The notes under the pieces were generated by a model. It saw nothing but the letters and a program-made list of their open reading frames with translations, made no database searches and was not told where the DNA came from. From positions 1-64,000 of the forward strand of contig JAFIGC010000002.1 of the NCBI GenBank assembly GCA_020831635.1: a stretch of 64,000 nucleotides of DNA, written 5' to 3'. Shown here piece by piece: positions 48,817 to 57,358 of the stretch; within the stretch, counting starts at the first letter, position 1, and each line of letters opens with the position of its first letter. Both the position numbers and the translations under genes were made by a program. The stretch comes from Verrucomicrobiota bacterium (GTDB taxonomy: Bacteria; Verrucomicrobiota; Kiritimatiellia; SS1-B-03-39; UBA6053).

Positions 48817-49688
48817 TCGACCTTCGCCAGTTTGATTTGGATCGTGCTTATGATGAAGATGACAAAGGCGAGGAGCCAGCCAATGGCGGCGCCCGTGCCA
48901 AGATCACCCGTCTCGAATGCGGTGGAGTAGAGGTAGCCGACGATGGTGAGGCCGGAGTTGTTGGGTCCGAACCCTCCCAGCAGCGCATACGGCAGTTCGA
49001 AGAGTTGGTAGGACCCGATCGTGCTCATCACCACCACGAAGATCGCCACGGCTTTGATCTGCGGAATTATGACATGCCGGAACGTTTGCATCGGGCTCGC
49101 GCCGTCCACATGCGCGGCGTCGAGCAGATTTTTGTCCACGCTCTGCAAGGCTGCCAGGAAATAGATCATGTTGAATCCCACGTACAGCCACATGGATACG
49201 ATGATCAAGGCCGGCATCACCAGGGACGGATTGGCGAGCCAACGCTCCTCCAACCCCCAGCCCACCAATTCCTGCAGGCCACGGTTGAACAGTCCATAGC
49301 GCGGGGTGAAAATCACGGAAAACAGGATGCCGACAAAGATCTGCCCCACCAAGTGCGGGCTGAAGAGGATCAGACGGAACAGATTTCGAACCCGGCTTTT
49401 GCCACTGTTGAGCAACATCGCCAACCCCAAGGAGAGCGGCAACTGGATCATGACCGAGACGACCGCGTAAATGCTGGTGTTCTTCACCGCCGTATAAAAA
49501 TCGGGATCGCTCAGGACAAAGCGGAAGTTGGACAGGCCCACGAAGACGGCGCTGCGGGGACCGTTCGTCTGATGGAAGGCCAGCCAGATGGAGTTGATGA
49601 ACGGGTAAACGAAAAAGACTGCGGTAAGAATAAGGTACGGGCCCAGAAAGACCCATGGTGTTATGGCTCGTTTCCTAGAGCCTTTCAT
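48813..49688 (-). CDS. ABC sugar transporter permease (MalF-like)
   Basis: EAA-loop: SVDKNLLDAAHVDGASPMQTFRHVIIPQIK; multi-TM; 4-bp overlaps on both sides. Confidence 0.93.
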   Translation of the reverse strand: MKGSRKRAITPWVFLGPYLILTAVFFVYPFINSIWLAFHQTNGPRSAVFVGLSNFRFVLSDPDFYTAVKNTSIYAVVSVMIQLPLSLGLAMLLNSGKSRVRNLFRLILFSPHLVGQIFVGILFSVIFTPRYGLFNRGLQELVGWGLEERWLANPSLVMPALIIVSMWLYVGFNMIYFLAALQSVDKNLLDAAHVDGASPMQTFRHVIIPQIKAVAIFVVVMSTIGSYQLFELPYALLGGFGPNNSGLTIVGYLYSTAFETGDLGTGAAIGWLLAFVIFIISTIQIKLAKVE

Positions 49689-51058
49689 TGGGCGCCTCCT
49701 TCGTCTGTCTGGAGAAAGACGTTGCGGTCGATGACCCTGCGAACGTAATCGGCCTGGGCTGTGAGTTCCTTCCTGATGTGTTCCTTCAACCCCGCTTCCC
49801 CGTGGCGGTTGTAGTAAGCCACGGCACCCAGGTACACCTCGGCGAGTTTGTTTTGCGCAAGGTTGCTATAGGGGCTGATGTAGGTTGGCGGTGTTTGCGG
49901 GGCGAGGTCGGCCAAGAGCCGGCCGATCGCCTGACCGCCGTAAAACGCACGCTCCTCGTCCAACACCGGCGCGCTCCACGAATCCTTGAGGGGGGATATG
50001 ATGTTGGTGGCGCGAAACCGTGCGCTGAGTTCCTCTTCATTCAAGTAAAGAAACTTCGCCAATTCCCAGGCCAGCTCCTGGCGTTCGCTGGCCTTTGTGA
50101 TCGCCAGTCCGGTGCCTCCCCAGGTGCTTGTGCGGCGACCGCCCGGCTCCCAGGCGGGGAGCGGCATCAAGCCGAGTTTGCCCTTCAGGTTCGGCACGTC
50201 CATCTCGAACTGCTTCGTCCGCCAGTCTGGACAGAAATAGAAAAGCACCAGTCCGTCGTTCATGGCTTTGGCCAGGCTCTGACCCCAGCCGGCATCGTAG
50301 CCGATCCGATCCGGGCCCGTGGTCTGCCGCACGTACCACGCGATGGTGTCGGCCGTCAGCTCGGTGTCGAACGCCACTCCGCCTTGTTCGTCGAAAAGCT
50401 GGCCGCCCCGCTGAAGGAGAAGGATCCGGATGACGGCGATGCCGCCAAGTGGAGTGTCCAGGGCGTAGCGGTCGAAATTGCCGTCGCCGGTAAGGTCCTG
50501 GACAACGGAGCGCCCCATGGCAACAAAATCATCCCAGGTCTCGATTTGGTCGACATCAATCCCGAGTTCCTCGATCAGGTCGCGGCGGTACGCAAGCGTT
50601 ACCGGATGCACATCGTTGGGCAATGCGAAGATACGTCCGCGGCTGGACCATAAACTGAAGCGCGATGGAACCATGCGGTCATAGATCCCCTCGGCATGCA
50701 GTCGATCTGTGAGGTCAACAAAACCGACGTCCTCCAGCGGACCCCGCGCAAAAAAACCGATCGTGCCTTCGAGCAACTCGACCAGGTCCGGCACATCCGC
50801 CCCGGTCAGTAGCGCCGACTGGAGGCGGCTTTGCAAGGCGCGCTGACTGACCAACTGCAGTTGAACCTTGACCCCGTGCTGTTCTTCGAATTCACCCAGC
50901 ACCGCGCGATAGGCCTCTTCATGGTTGGGTGCAAAGATGGCCATCACCAGATCCGGCTTCTCGACCTGCCGCCGAAACGAGACGGCAAAGTGAGCGGTCC
51001 CGGTGACGAGTGCCATCAGCAGGATAAAAAAAGCGGCTTTTCCGTAGGGATAGTTCAT
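49685..51058 (-). CDS. ABC sugar transporter extracellular substrate-binding protein
   Basis: FEEQHGVKVQLQLVSQRALQSRLQSALLTGADVPDLVEL; PGGRRTSTWGGTGLAITKASERQELAWELAKFL. Confidence 0.9.
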   Translation of the reverse strand: MNYPYGKAAFFILLMALVTGTAHFAVSFRRQVEKPDLVMAIFAPNHEEAYRAVLGEFEEQHGVKVQLQLVSQRALQSRLQSALLTGADVPDLVELLEGTIGFFARGPLEDVGFVDLTDRLHAEGIYDRMVPSRFSLWSSRGRIFALPNDVHPVTLAYRRDLIEELGIDVDQIETWDDFVAMGRSVVQDLTGDGNFDRYALDTPLGGIAVIRILLLQRGGQLFDEQGGVAFDTELTADTIAWYVRQTTGPDRIGYDAGWGQSLAKAMNDGLVLFYFCPDWRTKQFEMDVPNLKGKLGLMPLPAWEPGGRRTSTWGGTGLAITKASERQELAWELAKFLYLNEEELSARFRATNIISPLKDSWSAPVLDEERAFYGGQAIGRLLADLAPQTPPTYISPYSNLAQNKLAEVYLGAVAYYNRHGEAGLKEHIRKELTAQADYVRRVIDRNVFLQTDEGGAQ

Positions 51059-51162
51059 GGTGTTATTTTTTTGATTGTCTGCTTTGACTGCTGAAGTGTT
51101 CCCTTGCATGCGAGGGGTGGGATGCCAAGCGAAAATGAACAGTTTCATGAAAAGGATGAAAG

Positions 51163-51262
51163 GGGAAATCGGTGAACGAGAACGGCGACGAGAACGGGGA
51201 ACGATTTTGTGTTCCTCGACTCGTAATCCGTTCTCGTCGCCGTTCTCGTCAACCGATCTCCC
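51163..51262. repeat. Long imperfect inverted repeat (35-bp arms, 30-nt loop)
   Basis: 51163-51197 vs reverse complement of 51228-51262: 32/35 identical, including a perfect 21-bp core CGAGAACGGCGACGAGAACGG. Confidence 0.9.
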
Positions 51263-51330
51263 ACGCTCGAAGTTTCACCCTACATCATTTCTTGACCCCG
51301 GAGGGGCTGAATCGATGTCTCCATTTTTTT

Positions 51331-51386
51331 CGATTACGATTACGATCAGGATTACGATTAGGATTCAGATGAAGATAAACGCTTTT
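51331..51386. repeat. ATTACG-type repeat with AAGATAAACGCTTTTT end
   Basis: cgattacgattacgatcaggattacgattaggattcagatgaagataaacgcttttt. Confidence 0.9.
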
Positions 51387-51448
51387 TAGTATGCTCTTCC
51401 TTCGGAAAATTTTAAGACGTTCCCGCCGCCGGATTGTGGCGTTGATCT

Positions 51449-53044
51449 CTATTCGTTTTGTTCCGGCCTGGTAAGGGGATAGCCGGAGGATGGATGGACG
51501 GGAGCCGGCAATTCCAGGGGTGTCGTGATCGGCGCGTTGTGGTTGTCCGTATCCACGAAAGCCTTCCAGGCGTTGCGTTTGCCCGCGGCCCCGTCTCCCA
51601 GGAGCGCGCTAAGCTCCGCCACCAGCTCCGGGTTCAGGTCGGCGATGTTGTAGTTCTCGTCCGGATCCACGGAAAGATCATACAGCATTCTCCCCTCAAC
51701 CACATCGTCATTCGAAACAAATTCGGAATAGCTGTAGCGTTCGGTGATGATCGTATCCCCACGAATAAATCTGGCAAATGCCGCCTGTTTCCAAGGCCTC
51801 TCGGGGTTTTCCATCAGCGGCACCAGGCTCGTGCCCTCAAGGTGATCCGTGGCGGGCATGCCTGTGCCCGTGAGTTCGCACAGGGTGGGATAGACATCGA
51901 CAAACTCTGTGAGACGCTGGGTCACCCGGCCCCCGGGCATGCCGGGATGACGGATCACCAGAGGTGCCTGTAGAGACGTCCGGTAGTTCGCGTGCTTGCA
52001 CCAGAGCGTATGCTCTGCAAGATTCCAGCCATGATCGCCCCACAGGACAATGATCGTCTTGTCGTACAGCCGCACGCCATTCTCATCAACCGTATTCTTG
52101 AGCTTGTCGATTACCTTGCCGATTTGTGCATCGGCAAAAGATACCGAAGCGTAGTACCCCCGTATGAGCTTCCTGGCCAGCGCATCATCCAGCGGCCCTG
52201 AAGAGGGTATGCCCTCATAGTTCCTCAACTCGCCCCAGTTGCCCAGCGACTCGGGCGGAGCATTCACAGGCGCAAAATGATTATAGGGGAGGGATATCTC
52301 GTCCTCGGGATATAGATCCCAGTACTTTTGGGGTGCCCAGAACGGCAAATGCGGCTTGTCGATGCCGTAGCCCATAAACCATTTCTTGTTTTTGTTTTCC
52401 TCGATTTTCTCCATCGTGACGTGAGCCCCCCATCCGTCGGGATAGTACTTGTCCTCCGAATTGTTGTACTGCGTGCCGCCCCGGGTGGTTGTCTTGGAAC
52501 CGTCACCGATCTCGTAAGGCACCACATTTCTCCATGGATCTCCAGGGATTCTCAACAAATCATCCCACCTGTCGTCATTCCGGTTGTGATAGATCTTTCC
52601 ACCGACGGAGATGGTTTTAAAGCCATGCTTCCTGAAGTGTGCGACCATGGTGTCACCCGGATGATTGATGCCCGCCGGTTCATTGCCGCTGGCAACATCC
52701 AGGCGCGAGTTGAACGTCCAATGCCTGCCCCAGTTCTCTCCCGGCTGCTTGTAGGGTCGGGTGCCTGTCAGCAGACTCAGACGGGATGCGCCGCAGATCG
52801 GAACCTGGCAGTAATTGTTCGCGAAAAGCACGCTGTCTTTGATCAACGCGTCAAGGTTAGGGGTGACCATCTTTTGAATGCCATGTAGATTCTGACCATG
52901 GGCAAAGATCTGCGGTCTTAAATCATCGACACTAATCATAAGGATATTCATATCCGCCGGTTTGTCAGCGCCATGACCAAGATGCGGCAGCCCCGCCATG
53001 CTCAGCCCTGTCCCCACGTATTTCAATAAGTCTCTGAGTTCCAT
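51449..53044 (-). CDS. sulfatase (iduronate-2-sulfatase-like)
   Basis: NILMISVDDLRPQ; formylglycine-type motif CGASRLSLLTG; TIIVLWGDHGWNLAEH. Confidence 0.93.
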   Translation of the reverse strand: MELRDLLKYVGTGLSMAGLPHLGHGADKPADMNILMISVDDLRPQIFAHGQNLHGIQKMVTPNLDALIKDSVLFANNYCQVPICGASRLSLLTGTRPYKQPGENWGRHWTFNSRLDVASGNEPAGINHPGDTMVAHFRKHGFKTISVGGKIYHNRNDDRWDDLLRIPGDPWRNVVPYEIGDGSKTTTRGGTQYNNSEDKYYPDGWGAHVTMEKIEENKNKKWFMGYGIDKPHLPFWAPQKYWDLYPEDEISLPYNHFAPVNAPPESLGNWGELRNYEGIPSSGPLDDALARKLIRGYYASVSFADAQIGKVIDKLKNTVDENGVRLYDKTIIVLWGDHGWNLAEHTLWCKHANYRTSLQAPLVIRHPGMPGGRVTQRLTEFVDVYPTLCELTGTGMPATDHLEGTSLVPLMENPERPWKQAAFARFIRGDTIITERYSYSEFVSNDDVVEGRMLYDLSVDPDENYNIADLNPELVAELSALLGDGAAGKRNAWKAFVDTDNHNAPITTPLELPAPVHPSSGYPLTRPEQNE

Positions 53045-53216
53045 CGGTATCTCCTGTGTAATCGTTTCATGCACTCTACCGGGACTGCGGCTGAGATGTC
53101 AATGACTTACACTGCCAAACAGTGGCAAAGAATCGCCGAGGGTTTCAGGTGACATGTTTCACGTTTTAAGCACCTTCCGGGGCATAATCCGAGGGATTGT
53201 TCCGATGGAAGATGAT

Positions 53217-53266
53217 ATAAAAAAGCGTTTATCTTGATCGTAATCGTAATCGTAATCGTAATCGAA
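53217..53266. repeat. ATTACG-type repeat with AAAAAGCGTTTATCTT end (inverted relative to 51331-51386)
   Basis: ataaaaaagcgtttatcttgatcgtaatcgtaatcgtaatcgtaatcg. Confidence 0.9.
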
Positions 53267-53525
53267 ATGAGTGTTTTCTTCGAATAAGATTACGAGTACG
53301 AATAAGAGTACGAGGAAAGAGATTCGGTTGAGGGTGTATCTACCTTAGGATAAGATGCTGTTCCTTTCTCCGCTTTCCAAGACACCGAACCCGATCACCA
53401 CACAGCGTCCCAACATTTCTCCATGTTCGCCCCCCCCCTAAAAACCCCGAAACCGCCTCACGCGTGCAAAGCGCGAAAAGCGATTTCCTGCCCATTAACA
53501 TTTGACTTTTTGGCAGTATTTGTGT

Positions 53526-53541
53526 CTGTTTCATGAAACAG
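53526..53541. promoter_or_regulatory. Perfect 16-bp palindrome upstream of the xylanase (candidate operator)
   Basis: CTGTTTCATGAAACAG, 35 bp 5' of the GH10 start codon; core GTTTCATGAAA recurs at 51132-51142. Confidence 0.5.
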
Positions 53542-53575
53542 AATTTATATACTATAAATAACCCCGAGGAATACC

Positions 53576-54688
53576 ATGCACAGATTCAAGTCTCTGGCGA
53601 TAATTGGCGCAATCTTCTTACCCCTTACGTTTCTGGGAGCAGACATGACGTTGAAACAGGCTTATCAAGATCACTTCCATATTGGCGCTGCGCTTGGACA
53701 TCGCGTGGTTGAAGAAAGAGGGGAAACCCTGGCGTTAGTGGCGCGGCAGTTCAACAGCGTGACTGCCGAAAATGCCATGAAATGGCGGTCCATGCAACCA
53801 GAGGAAAACCGTCACACCCCGGAACAGGCTGACTTGTTGGTGTCATTTGGCACAGCGAATGACATGTACGTTGTGGGGCACGTCCTCTTTTGGCACAACC
53901 AGACGCCGGCCTGGGTTTTCGAGGATGAAAATGGGGAACCGGCCAGCCGCGAAATCCTTCTTAAACGTATGCGCGAGCGCGTGCGCTATGTGGCGGAGCG
54001 CTACAGGGGGAGGGTGCATGCCTGGGATGTCGTCAACGAGGCGTTCATGGGGGATGGTTCGCTGCGTGACAGCAAATGGACGCAAATTCTAGGGGATGAC
54101 TTTATCGAGCAGGCCTTCCGCATTGCCGGCGAAGAATTGCCCGCGGATGTTGCGCTCCTGTATAATGATTATTCGATGACCGCCAACGGCAGGCGCAATG
54201 CGGTTGTGGCCATGGTGCGCGATCTCAAGCAAAAGGGTATCCGTATTGACGGAATTGGCATGCAGGGACATTGGGCTCTGAACAGCCCTTCCATCGCGGA
54301 TATTGAGAGAAGCATCCTCGCGTTTGCCGCGACGGGGGTTGAGGTTCACATCACCGAGCTGGATATTGATGTGCTGCCGCGCCACCCCCGCATGTGGGGG
54401 GCAGATGCCGACACCCAACTCAGACTCCAGCAGGACCCCGCGCTGAATCCCTATACCGATGGCCTTCCCGACGAGAAACAGGAAGAACTTGCCCAACGCT
54501 ATGCGGAGATTTTCGGGCTCTTCCTGAAACACAGCGACAAGATCAAGCGCGTGACCTTCTGGGGGCCCAACGACGCGAACACCTGGCTGAACACTTGGCC
54601 GATTCGGGGGCGCACCAGCCATCCGCTTCTCTTTGACCGCCAGAATAACCCCAAACCCGCCTTTCACGCCGTCATCAGTCTGCCGTAG
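53576..54688 (+). CDS. GH10 endo-1,4-beta-xylanase, secreted
   Basis: Signal peptide; FNSVTAENAMKWRSMQPEE; HVLFWHNQTPAWVF; VHAWDVVNEAF; VEVHITELDIDV. Confidence 0.95.
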   Translation: MHRFKSLAIIGAIFLPLTFLGADMTLKQAYQDHFHIGAALGHRVVEERGETLALVARQFNSVTAENAMKWRSMQPEENRHTPEQADLLVSFGTANDMYVVGHVLFWHNQTPAWVFEDENGEPASREILLKRMRERVRYVAERYRGRVHAWDVVNEAFMGDGSLRDSKWTQILGDDFIEQAFRIAGEELPADVALLYNDYSMTANGRRNAVVAMVRDLKQKGIRIDGIGMQGHWALNSPSIADIERSILAFAATGVEVHITELDIDVLPRHPRMWGADADTQLRLQQDPALNPYTDGLPDEKQEELAQRYAEIFGLFLKHSDKIKRVTFWGPNDANTWLNTWPIRGRTSHPLLFDRQNNPKPAFHAVISLP

Positions 54689-54789
54689 CTTTCGGGTGCG
54701 ACGGCCTCGCCGTTGAAGGCGAGCTGAATTCAAAATCAATCATCTTTCTGTCGGCGAACGTCAAACCTAAAAATGGACCGTGTCCGTAG

Positions 54790-54930
54790 TGGGTGGTTCG
54801 TCATCCAATCGCAAAACACGCAGGCGGGGATTTTGGCGGCGGAATACCTGATCGGGCAGGAGTGCGAGGAGCTGGTCTTCGCCTCCCCCACCCAGACGCT
54901 CCGTGGCCCCCACCGTCATTACTTCCGATG
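54790..54930 (+). pseudogene. Possible LacI-family regulator remnant
   Basis: Frame reads MDRVRSGWFVIQSQNTQAGILAAEYLIGQECEELVFASPTQTLRGPHRHYFR*; resembles the LacI effector-domain segment VDN..GG.LAAEHLI..G...I.F. Confidence 0.3.
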
Positions 54931-55034
54931 AAGTCCTGTCTCAACAGGACTCCTTGGAGTATGATTATGGGGATGCGATCCGCCGGGATGACTTTTGATC
55001 GCGGGGTGGATTTCCACCAGGTTTTGAAAAATAA

Positions 55035-55058
55035 AAACCCTTGCATTGCAAGGGTTTA
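55035..55058 (-). terminator. Rho-independent terminator downstream of tRNA-Thr
   Basis: Minus strand AAACCCTTGCAATGCAAGGGTTTTTATTTTT. Confidence 0.8.
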
Positions 55059-55073
55059 TGAAGTGAAAAAAGA

Positions 55074-55150
55074 TGGAGCCGGCAGAGGGATTCGAACCCC
55101 CGACCGATTGATTACAAATCAATTGCTCTGGCCAACTGAGCTATGCCGGC
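55074..55150 (-). tRNA. tRNA-Thr (anticodon TGT), CCA encoded
   Basis: Minus strand GCCGGCATAGCTCAGTTGGCCAGAGCAATTGATTTGTAATCAATCGGTCGGGGGTTCGAATCCCTCTGCCGGCTCCA. Confidence 0.97.
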
Positions 55151-55281
55151 TTCAATAGGCGTCTCCTTTAGCATCGGATCTTGAATTTGGCAAGACCGCT
55201 CCGCTGATGAATTTCCTGCTGCGGATCATGCGCGGATGGGGTACAGTTCGTCGATGATGCTTGTGAGTATGATTCAAAAGG

Positions 55282-55421
55282 ACCTGCGGATGCCGAGACA
55301 CGGCCTGCGGATCTTCCGGCATGACATGTCATTTTCATGTGAGGCAAAAGACTGGTTTTATTGGTTTGAATGGTTTGTGGATTTCAGAGCATCCGCAGGC
55401 CGTGTCCTGGCATCCGCAGGT
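55282..55421. repeat. 31-bp inverted repeat with 78-bp loop
   Basis: 55282-55312 vs reverse complement of 55391-55421: 29/31 identical; each arm contains CCTGCGGAT twice. Confidence 0.9.
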
Positions 55422-55564
55422 TTAAAAATCCAGTCTGTCTTGCGGCGTTGTCCGGCAGTGCCTTCCTTTGGGTTTGCCTCTTTTCGGTTGCGAATAAAAT
55501 CTGCGTTGGGAGAATCTTCCCAAGAAAGAAATTCCTAATCCTAATCGTAATCTTTGCCCGAAGC

Positions 55565-57304
55565 CTATTTTTCCCCAAAGGGCTTGGCATGACAATTCAG
55601 AATCCGCTTGGCCGTGAAGGCGGCTTTGCGGGCGAGGGGGATGCCGTAGGTTTTGGCTTGTTGGATTTCGGCCACGGCGTGTGCGTCCGGACAAATGGCG
55701 GTTTTCAGGCCGACTTCGGCGGCCAAGGCCCCCCAGCGCCAGTCGAGTTCCATGCGTTGCGGGGTGCAGTTGAGTTCAATGCCGACTCCGCGTTCGGCGG
55801 CCAGACGGATGATGGCTTCCATTTGCAGTTTCGCGCCTTCCCGCTTGAGCAACAACCGTGCGGTGGGATGGCCGAGCAGGGTGACGGCGGGATGGCGCAG
55901 GGCGGTTTCCACCCGCGCCTGCATCGCCGAGACCTCTTGGTCCAACTGACTGTGCAAACTGGCGATGACAAAATCAAAGCCTTCGAGAATCTCATCGGGA
56001 TAGTCGAGCCGTCCGTCGATGAGAATGTCGCTTTCCATGCCCTTGTACACGGTGAAATCCACGCCTTCGTCTTTGAACTTTTGGTTGAGCGCGTCGATTT
56101 CCTTCCATTGGGCCTGCACGCGTTCGATGCTCAGTCCGCCCGCGTAGCCCGCGCTCTTGGAATGGTCGGTGATGCCCAAATATTTGTACCCTTGATTGAG
56201 GCAGGCGCGGGCCATGGTTTCGATGTCGTCCGCTCCATCGCTCCAAGTGCTATGGGCGTGTAGAATGCCTTGAAGGTCGTTTTCGGTGACCAAATTCGGC
56301 AATTGATGATTTCGGATGAGCGTTTCGTAGGGGCCTTCGCGCAATTCCGGAGGCGTGTAGGGCAGATCCAAGGCGGCGTAAAGTTCGGCTTCGGTTTCGC
56401 AGGGCAGGGGATGTTCCCGGTCGGCTTCGCCCTCCTTGAGGGGGTAGAGTCCGTATTCGTTGAGGGTGAGATTCTTTTCCCGGGCCCGTCCGCGCAGGAA
56501 AACATTGTGTTCCTTGCTGCCCGTGAAATAGAGGAGGGCGGCGGCGAAGGATTTCGACTCCACCGTGCGCAGATCCATTTGACGTCCATTGCCCACCCGC
56601 ACCGAGCTTTTGGTGGCTCCGGCCGCCAGGACTTCGGTGACTTCGGGGAGGCTTCGAAAGCATGCGTGCAGATCCTCGGGTTCATCGCAGACCGACAGAA
56701 AATCCAAGTCGCCGATGGTTTCTCGACAACGGCGCAGACTGCCCGCGATTTCCAATTTCCGCAGGCCGTCCACTTTTTTCAATTGTTCCCGGGCGGTTTC
56801 GGCCAACGCCAAGGCTTCGTCATATCGGCAACGATCCGCATGTTGGGCCCGCCATTGAATCGCCTCCAGGATTTTTTCGGCGGATTTTTTGCCGAATCCG
56901 GGCAAGTCCGCGACGCGGCCATCCTCGATGGCGGCCTGGAGTTCGGTCAGGGTGGTGATGTCCAAGGCCTTGTGGATTTTCGCGGCCCGTTTGGGTCCCA
57001 ATCCCGAAATGTCCAGCCATTCGATGAGGGCTGCGGGAATTTGGGCTTCCAATTCCTCCAGGGCCGGAAGCCGTCCGGTTTCCATATACGCGTGCAAATC
57101 CTTGGCGATGGAGCTTCCGATGTTCGGAAGTTCTTTGAGCGAGGCTTCCGAGTCACGGTCGCGCAGGGCTTCGCCTTCTGATTCCACGACCGCGGAGGCT
57201 TTTTCGTAGGCAATGGCCTTGAAGTCCGAAGCGCCGGAAAGCCGCAGCAGCTCGGCGGTGCGTTGCAAAAGGTCGGGGAGGCGGTAGAGATCGGGTTTGG
57301 ACAT
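55565..57304 (-). CDS. polX: DNA polymerase X family protein with PHP domain
   Basis: HhH motifs (LPNIGSSIAKDLHAYM, LPGFGKKSAEKILEAI), IAGSLRRCRETIGDLDFL, PHP-domain motifs ILHAHSTWSDGADDIE, LGITDHSKS. Confidence 0.93.
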   Translation of the reverse strand: MSKPDLYRLPDLLQRTAELLRLSGASDFKAIAYEKASAVVESEGEALRDRDSEASLKELPNIGSSIAKDLHAYMETGRLPALEELEAQIPAALIEWLDISGLGPKRAAKIHKALDITTLTELQAAIEDGRVADLPGFGKKSAEKILEAIQWRAQHADRCRYDEALALAETAREQLKKVDGLRKLEIAGSLRRCRETIGDLDFLSVCDEPEDLHACFRSLPEVTEVLAAGATKSSVRVGNGRQMDLRTVESKSFAAALLYFTGSKEHNVFLRGRAREKNLTLNEYGLYPLKEGEADREHPLPCETEAELYAALDLPYTPPELREGPYETLIRNHQLPNLVTENDLQGILHAHSTWSDGADDIETMARACLNQGYKYLGITDHSKSAGYAGGLSIERVQAQWKEIDALNQKFKDEGVDFTVYKGMESDILIDGRLDYPDEILEGFDFVIASLHSQLDQEVSAMQARVETALRHPAVTLLGHPTARLLLKREGAKLQMEAIIRLAAERGVGIELNCTPQRMELDWRWGALAAEVGLKTAICPDAHAVAEIQQAKTYGIPLARKAAFTAKRILNCHAKPFGEK

Positions 57305-57358
57305 GGTTGTTTCGGGTTTTCGGTTGAGATGCGGGGGGATACAGCGTACACTTGTTTC

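Noticed and set aside
51331-53266. Insertion sequence around the sulfatase
   Set aside because: Inverted flanking repeats exist but no transposase is encoded; kept only as a cassette hypothesis.
55074-55150. Integrative element attachment site at the tRNA-Thr
   Set aside because: No duplicated tRNA 3' end and no integrase found in the window; left as a possibility only.
54793-55158. 121-aa plus-strand ORF ending GRGIRTPDRLITNQLLWPTELCRLQ
   Set aside because: The C-terminal part is the antisense translation of the tRNA-Thr, a well-known annotation artefact; not a gene.
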